NCBI RefSeq assembly: GCF_000485595.1
Contig: NW_014577228.1
Span: 347,698-385,820 of the forward strand
Direction: 5' to 3'
Source of the DNA: Priapulus caudatus
Lineage: Eukaryota; Priapulida; Priapulimorpha; Priapulimorphida; Priapulidae
DNA: 38,123 nucleotides
The notes beneath the pieces were generated by a model. The model was not told the DNA's origin and searched no databases. It saw only the letters and a program-made list of their open reading frames with translations. This document shows, piece by piece, positions 21,501 through 30,400 of the stretch (position 1 is its first letter; each line of letters starts with the position of its first letter). The position numbers and the translations under genes are program-made.

Positions 21501-24500
21501 GCCAGGCTTCGGTGAGATGGCCCATCTATAGATGGAGTTTCATAAGCGTGAGTGCTTAGCCTCAAGGGGTGATAATTATGAAGGTTCGAAGTGCGAGAAT
21601 GGCAGAAAACTGGAGATGGAAACTACGAGGGCCTGTTGTGGTACAGAGCATCGTAAGTGTTGCGGATTAGTGTACGCATATACATTAATAGTGTTTTGTT
21701 GATTGACCGTGGTCTATTGACAAGCTCACAAATGGTGTATTAATTTCGTGTTTAATGCATGTTCTTTTTGTGCTCCGTAGCTGCTAACTCGAGCTAGAGG
21801 TGTAGTACTATAGGTTTAATGGTCAAAGATTGTGAAACTTGCGGGTTCTTGTAGGGTTCCTACTCTCCGACACGTCTGGCAGTGGCCTTGACGACGAGCG
21901 CCCTGGGGCCCCCCGCCCCCGATTCTCGCCGCTCGTACGTATTCGTTTCCGTATCATTGTTTTTCTCTCTTCCATTTTTTGCTCGTTCTGGCATTGTCGC
22001 CTGGGCCAATGATGTTAACAATGGACCATCGTGCCACCTCGTAAGCAAGCTATCTCATATGATATGAGGGTTTCTGATGTTATGTGCACTATTATGTAAC
22101 CTGTCATTTCGAATTTAACGCTGACCATCAAACAATATTCCCCGTGACAATTGCTTAGCAATGTGTTAATGTACGATGCCCACTTAAATAATTTATTTAT
22201 GTCCCGCGCTGCATAACTCACTAACGCTATAGTAAAGCTGGTCCATCGTGTAGGCCCCTATTTTTGTGAACACACACGTTACACTCCGAACAATTGTTAC
22301 CATCAACTTTCATCGTTGGAAACTTGTGCTACATCTTTCACTCTACATCGCCCCGACCCTCATCCCCGTTTCCCTGGGGCTGACACATCCAATATGCTTA
22401 ACACTAAACAATATAGCATTCACTACGTCGGACCATTATAAATCCTTCTGTATTTTTGCTCGCGTTACTTCATGTGAAAATTTGATACCATTAATACATA
22501 GATGATACATGCCATAGACTATATTCTTGAAATGCTGTCAATGACTGTATGCTACATCGGTAATGAATAAATTATGTGATAGTGTATGCTATACTATCTA
22601 TTATAGTCTAACTGGCACTCTGAAATTATGTAATTCCTAGCCCCATGATTTTAGAATTTGAAAGATAATTGGAATTGGAATCGACCGCTGAGCAAAAATT
22701 AGTACCTATTTTAGCAAGATTCACTATTGTCTAATTGTACGTCAATTTAACATTGTCTCCTGCCACAACCTAATGAAATCGTTGTCGCCGCTTCCAAGTT
22801 AGCTCGCATCGGGACTTAGTGCTGTGAACCAGAGGCTATATATTAGGGTCATACAGACTCGCGTAATTACATAAGCAACGTTCAGTGGTAACTTTACTTG
22901 GCACGTTAACTGCCGTTTGACTCGTCAATATACAACGGGGTCCTTGTGCGCCAAAGATTGCAAACGTTTCGGCACAACGAGCCGGCTTCTGCACCCTACG
23001 TCGAATCTAGTTAACACCGCTGGCATCACGAACGTAATGATTTCATTGAGCAAAATGATGATGCATGAGCTAAACTAATGATTTGCCCATTCTCCATGCG
23101 TTTGCCTAATGTGTAGTTTACTAGTCCACCGGGCTTTTTTTGTTAATGTGACACCCTTATATATGTAGGTTTTCATGACATACTTGCAGTTAAATGCCAT
23201 CTGCCAATGCTAATTTGTTGAAGCCCTGCGACGCCATTGAACAATATGTAAGTAACTTTGCGCGAAAAATCATGTTTTGTTTCTGGCACTTTCATATGCG
23301 ACTACAAGATATGCATGGCCACGCTATTATTGTGACTAACGAGCGCGTACAAGTTTTCGATGTCCGTACTGACCATCACCCTTTGTATGGGAAGTGCATA
23401 CAAGTTGCGTCGTGCGCTACCGTAGCCGAGCTGGGGACGGTGTGGTTATGCTAGCGATCTTCTTACTGCGACAGCTCAAGCAGAGCCCCGGTGTATACGC
23501 GCCGACGGCAAGCCTCACGCCGAACAGCACACACCTGGCGGGGGTGCCATTACAGACTAACTCGGTGCGATCCCATATGTTAGTAAGCTACTATACGCAA
23601 ATCACTTGGTAGTACATAAGAGGCCCAGGAATCAGGTGAATGAACTTTGGTAAGCCAGTTCCCTGCGCCATTGCCCCCGTGAAAAGTCTTGTGTGCGACT
23701 CTCTGCTACGATAGCTCGCCGAGATAAACTCGCACGCAATGCCGTCGGTATCTTCGGTACTTTTGTTTGCGTCTTCGCGGCCGCCGCCTTTGCGTTGTTT
23801 CTGCTACTCACCACACACCGATCTCTCTCACATTTATTTTCATTCTTCAACCGCCCTGAAGTTATTCTCGTGACATATCCGCCGGCCGATAAGGTCGCGC
23901 CACTCGAGGTCTCTTTCGAGGCCATTTGGCACATAACATTTCCTGCAGACCGGGACGCCCCGCATCAGGGTGCATAGTTTGACACGCCCTTGCAGTAAAC
24001 TATTAACTTATAGTGTAGAGACCAAAGAGACTCTAGCCGACATTAACGTCCGTGCCAGTCTAACCTGGAACTCGTGACGATCGCGTGTTCAGTTATCGCT
24101 CAGCCAATCTTGCTTCTCCTTTAATTGAACCTGGTCCACCATCCGGCGGCGCCGCGTCGCGATTCTCCTCTCAGACTACTAGCCCGCTTTTTTGCCAGTT
24201 TTTCGCATAGTTTACACAGACACTGGCCCAGGAAGACGTCAAGGCGCCTCGCACGCATACAGCACACACTTGATTCAATACAGTTCGTTAGACGTGAACG
24301 CAACTCAGCGGGCGCACTAGAGACCGTCGTACGAAGATGTCGCTTGCGCAAAACAATAGCCCGCCTGACCTCCCCCCGTCTAGGGTCTACCGCGACACGG
24401 CACTTACTCGACTTCACTACATACTAAGGTACTAGTCAGCAGTGTAGTCCCTAGCTACTCACCTCGGAAGTTACAGCCACTACTAGGTACTAGTACTAGG

Positions 24501-27450
24501 TCAAGCTACCAGGCCACCCGCAGGACCGCCGCTAATCGAGTAATTTGAGTTAATCAGATGACTAACCTCTGTTACCTAGGTATTAGAACTAACTTCACTC
24601 CACATAGTATGCAATGGACGAACCCTGAAACCGGGCCTAACCAATAACCTCAAACCTCACTTATATGTACCTATGGCAATGAGCTTATATTCTCAGATCT
24701 AGAAGTGTGTAAATGACATTGGTTCTGTATCCACTTGGGCAGCCATGCCACCTACATTTCGGCCCACGGGCCCATATGAATCAGTTTGGGAGCCGATTGG
24801 TTCTCTATCGCTTGAAGCCACGCCTAGGTACTTCACGAGCACTACTATGCCAGCCAGCTAGCAAGAAACCCAGCTCTTGCGTAAGAGGTTAATAGAACTA
24901 CCCCTAGGCTATACTGAAGACGCACAGGCCACTTCGAAGCGTTTCAAGATAAGCAACCTATAATGCATCAACTCACAATACCGCCCAAATCTCCATATAT
25001 ACTTCTTTTTACACTGACTGTGTGAATGAGATATACTTCCTCTTACACTGACTGCGTGAATGAGATATACTTCTTCTTACACTGACTGCGTGAAGGAGAT
25101 ATACTTCCTCTTACACTGACTGTGTGAAGGAGATATACTTCCTCTTACACTGACTGTGTGAAGGAGATATACTTCCTCTTACACTGACTGTGTGAAGGAG
25201 ATATACTTCTTCTTACACTGACTCTGTTATCACGTGTTGTCACCTGCGGGTACAATTACTCGCGTCCGTGGCTAACTAATGCTGTTGACTGCTTTAGGGA
25301 AGTAAAGCCTACGTTAAGGCCATCCAGAGGGCAGGACTGGTCACAGCAGAGGAACGCGACGCCATTGTCGCTGGGCTGACCGCGGTGAGTGGGACGAATC
25401 ACCCGTCACTGTCGATAAGTGAATAAATGCGACACATTTCTTTTCGTTTTGCTGCATAACGAGAGTCGGTTAAGTGAGCCAGAAGATGTTGACTGAAATC
25501 CGGAGGTGCTGGTATTCGTAAGATTTCTTCTTTTTACATATTAAACTCACGTAGTTACGTTTGTGTGTCTCCAGCTAGTAGACAAATATCTCGGTGAAGA
25601 AGATGTCATCAGTCACTCAATATATATACATACATATGTGTGTATATATATATATATATATACATATGATGCGTCTACGTTACACTGCTGTAGTGGTGTA
25701 TGTAGATGAGCAGACGACACAAGTGCTAACGTTGCACCGTCGCAGCAGTAATCGCGTTCGTTTCGTTCTCCATTTCTCACTGATTCGTGGGTTTGTCGCC
25801 TGTTCGCGGTCATCATTGTATGCTTCTCCTGTAGGTGGCAGCAGAGTGGGAAGCCGGGAGCTTCCTGTTGAAGCCTGGTGATGAAGATATCCACACGGCT
25901 AACGAACGACGCCTTAAGGTGAGTGTGAGCGCGCGCACGGGGAGACAAGTTCATAGAGAACATCGAAACCTAGAAGAGATGGAACCTAGATCAGGTGGCG
26001 AACATATAATATAGAAGGGGTAGGAGAGATGGAACCTAGATCAGATGGGGAAAATATAATATAGAAGGGGTAGGAGAGATGGTACCTAGAACAGATGGGG
26101 AACATATAATATAGAAGGGGTAGGAGAGATGATACCTAGAACAGGTGGGGAACATATAATATAGAAGGGGTAGGAGAGATGGAACCTAGATCAGGTGGGG
26201 AACATATAATATAGAAGGGGTAGGAGAGATGGAACCTAGATCAGGTGGGGAACATATAATATAGAAGGGGTAGGAGAGATGGAACCTAGATCAGGTGGGG
26301 AACATATAATATAGAAGGGGTAGGAAAGATGGAATTTAGAAGGTGTAGCGGAAAGTTACAATCTAAAAGGTATAGGGTATAGGGTATAGGAACCTAGAAT
26401 AAAACTGTAGGGCAGATAGAACGTAGAAGGTGAGTGTTCCCACTGGTAAGAGAGCAGTTCACACATGCAGTTGAAATCTGCTAGGGTACGGATGCATGTA
26501 GGGTGAGGTCGGAATGTACCGGTGATCGAGTGTTAAGCTTGGGACACACCATGCGAATTTATTCGCACGTCCGTTCGATCGTTCATCCGCACGTCCGCAG
26601 CGAAAATATCAAACGTTTGATCGCTGCGAATTTTGGTGCGGATGAAATTCCCAGCAAAATTCGCCCGCGCTTGAGCGGACCACCATGCGAATTTCGCTGC
26701 GATTTTACAATCGCTGTGGACGTGAGAATAAATTTGCACGTCCGCTCGTCCGCACGTCCACAGCGAAAATATCAAACGTTTGATCGCTGCAAGTTTCGGT
26801 GCGGATGAAATTCGCTCGTGCTTGAGCGGACACACCATGCGAATTTTGCTGCGATTTTACAATTGCTGTGGACGTGAGAATAAATTTGCATGGTGTGTTC
26901 CCCGCTTTAGGGAGAGAAGCTGAGTCATCTCTCTGAAGTGTTCTGTGTCATTAATATATTGCTACGCTAATGATAATTTCAATCGTATACGCTTCAAAAC
27001 GAACATTTATCTTTAATCCCATTGCTTCTACGAAAATCAACGCGGCATCTGAATCCGATTCTCCGCGATTTTTCGCTGGGTTGAAACAAGCGAGCGTTCG
27101 ATCGTTCCCGTCTTCGTCTGCTGTAGGAGCTGATTGGTGCGCCGGCGGGCAAGCTTCACACGGGGCGCAGCCGTAACGACCAGGCCGCTACGGACACGCG
27201 CATCTGGCTACGCGGGGGCGTGCGCACGTTGCGAGGTCACCTGTATGACCTCATCAAGGTGCTGGTGCTGCGCGCTGAACAGTTGAGTATACACGTCCGT
27301 CACCGCAACCACGCGCTCTCTTGTTTTGTTGTTCTCTCTCTTTAATTTCGTTGTTTATCTTTTATTTCGTGTGTAGTTTTTTTATTTAGTGTCGCAGTAT
27401 TTTTTATATTTTTTATTCGTTTTTTTCTTGTCTCGGTGTGTGTGCGTGGG

Positions 27451-27486
<36 letters not shown>

Positions 27487-30400
27487 TGTGTGCGCGCAAG
27501 TCTACTAAATTTTGGGTTCATGGGTTTTAGGTATGTTTCGGTGATTCTTTTCTATGTTAGAGAGCAGCACATTCTCCATGTCTGGTGTCTTGTGCTAGAC
27601 ATTGCTTTACACTTGTATCTGACTCTCACTGTCACCTTACAGGGAGATATAGATACCTCACACTGACTTGTTATAGACATTCTTTCGCTCTCTCTTTCGC
27701 TCTCTCACTCTCTCTTTCTCGCTCTCTCACTTTCTCTGTCTCTCTGTCTCTCTCTTTCTCTCTTTCTCTCTCTTCCTCTCTCTCCCTCTCTCTCGCTCTC
27801 TCTCTCTCCCTCTCCCTCTCTCTTTTGCCCTCTCTCTCTTTCTTTCTCTCTCCCGCTCCCCCCCTCTCCCCTCCCTCTCTCTCTCTCTCTTTCTCTCTGT
27901 TTGTATCTCCCTCTGTCTGTCTCCTTCTGTCTGTCTCCTTCTGTCTGACCGTCTGTCCATCTGTCTGTCTGTTCATCTGTCCGTCCGTCTGTCCGTTCAT
28001 CTGTCTGTTCATGTGTGTGTGTATGTTGCCTTGCAGGGAGATAGACATCCTCATGCCGGGATACACGCACATGCAGCGTGCGCAGCCGATCCGCTGGAGT
28101 CACTGGCTGCTCAGCTATGCGTGGGCTCTGTCGCGTGACATGCAGCGACTGGACGAGCTGGCGCCACGCGTCAACGTGTGTCCGCTCGGCAGTGGCGCCC
28201 TCGCCGGCAACCCCTTCAACGTGGACCGTGAGATGCTGGCTGCAGGTATGGTGTTAGTGAAGGGTTAGGATTAGGATTAGGGTTAAATTTGGGTTAGGGT
28301 AAGGATTAGGGTTAGGGTAGGGGTAAGGGTTAGGCTAAGGGTTCGGGTTAGGGTAAGGGTTACAGTTACGGTTAGGGTTAAGGTAGAGGTTCAGTTAAGG
28401 GTTGGGGTAAGGGTTAGGTTTATGGCTAAGGAACCGCAGGCATGCCCTTGACTCATGTTTAATACGTTCTCTTCTTTCTCTCTTTCTTTCTCACTCTCTC
28501 GCCCCTGACCATTTCTCTCTATTCTCTCTCTCCTCCCTATCTCCTCTCTCACTCTCTCACCCCTGACCCTTTCTCTCTGTTCTCTCCCCCCTCTCTCCTC
28601 TCTCACTCGCCCCCTTTCTCTCCCCCCTCTCTCTCACTATCTCACCTCTGCTCCTTTCTCTCGGTTCTCTCTCTATCTCTCTCTCTTCTCTTCTCTCTCT
28701 CTCTCCTCTCTCTCCTCTCCTCTCTCTCTCTTCTCTCTACTCTCTCTCTCTCTCTCTTCTCTCTCTCTCCTCTCTCTCTCTCATCTCCCCCTCTCTCTCT
28801 TCTCTCTCCTCTGCCCCTTTCTCCCCCTCTTTCTCTTCTTCCCTCCCTCTCCCTCTCTCCAATCTCTCCCCCACCGCCGTGATACGTGTTTGGTATGTGT
28901 CTCTCTCCCCCCTCTCTTTCTTACTTTCCCCCTCTCCCTCTCTCTCCCCTCTCTCTCCTCTCTCACTTGCTCCTGGCCCTTTCTCTCTGTTCTCTCCCCT
29001 TTCTTTCACGATCTCGCCTCTGCCCCTTTCTCTCTGTTCTCTCTATCTCTCTCTCTCCCCCCTCTCTTTCTCTCTCACTCTCTCGCCTCTGCCCCTTTCT
29101 CTCCCCTCTCTCTCTCCTTCCCTCCCTCTCCCTCTCTCTATTCCCTTACCCGCTGCTGTGCAGACCTAGGCTTTGCGACGATCAGTGGTAACAGTCTAGA
29201 TGCGACGGGTGGACGAGACTTCGTCGCTGAGTTCCTGTTCTGGGCGACGATGACGGCGACCCACCTCAGCAAGCTTGCAGAGGACCTGATCCTCTACTGT
29301 ACGAAGGAGTTCTCCTACGTGACGCTGTCTGATGCCTACAGGTGATGAGACACCGGCAGACGAATCATCCGTTCCTTCCTCCCTCCCCCCCTCCCATGCT
29401 TCCCTGCATGATGGTCTCGCAGGTCTCTCTATCTTTCTCTCTCTCTCTCTCTCTCTCCCTCGTGTATGTGTGTGCTCGCGTGAGTGCGTGCGTGCATATC
29501 TGTGTGTGTGTGTGCGTGCATGCGTGTGCGTGAGTGCGTGCGTACGTGTGCATGTGCACGTGTGTGTATGTATGTATGTATGATTGTATGTATATATACC
29601 AGGGTCTCGCTAGCCTATACCGCATCTCGCGTCTGGAATGCTGTAAAGCTGAAGCTCATTTGTGACATGCCATAAATCCGCAGACCATAATTGCCTAATC
29701 AACATGCTGTAATTTACCTTGTGACTACCCTGCCGTATTATACCGGTTTAGTATCAGACGCACATAAGAATTACCTGAGAATCTTCACGTACTAGTATGG
29801 CCACTATTACCTCTAAGTTGTCTCTAGTTATCGTTCTGCACACTATTGAGCTCTGTGGTACATGCTACGCCGTCGCACACGTGCGTCAGTGTTTTGCGCT
29901 TGACGACGTGTTCTGTACGTGTAGTTGAATGTTGTGTGTTGTGTGTGTGCCTGTAGCACGGGGAGCAGCCTGATGCCACAGAAGAAGAATGCAGACAGTC
30001 TGGAGCTGATCCGTGGCAAGGCTGGACGAGTGTTTGGGACTGTAAGGGCCACACTCCTGCCATCATGGTGGCCTGCACCTCTATACACTACTGCCATCAT
30101 GGTGGCCTGCACCGCACCTCTATACACTCCTGCCATCATGGTGGCCTGCACCGCACCTCTATACACTCCTGCCTATGCATGTGGCCTGCACTCCATAATA
30201 CACTACTGCCATTCATGGTGGCCTGCACCGCACCTCCTATACCCACTCCTGCCATCATGGGTTGGCGCCTGCACCGCACCTCTATACACTCCTGCCATCA
30301 TGGTGGCCTGCACCTCTATACACTCCTGCCATCATGGTGGCCTGCCACCGCCACCTGCTGATACACATCCTGCCATCATGTGGCCGCTGTGCATCCGCAC

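Noticed and set aside
21576-21600. GGTTCGAA tRNA T-loop-like motif
   Set aside because: No acceptor, D or anticodon arms can be folded around it.
27585-28103. 227-codon plus-strand frame ending in ASL sequence, and Arg/Glu-rich minus frames
   Set aside because: The Ser/Leu part is translated polypyrimidine intron. Only the part after 28037 is ASL exon 6, and the minus frames are its shadow.
28391-29345. Apparent Ser/Leu- or Glu/Arg-rich proteins
   Set aside because: Translations of the CT tract before ASL exon 7.
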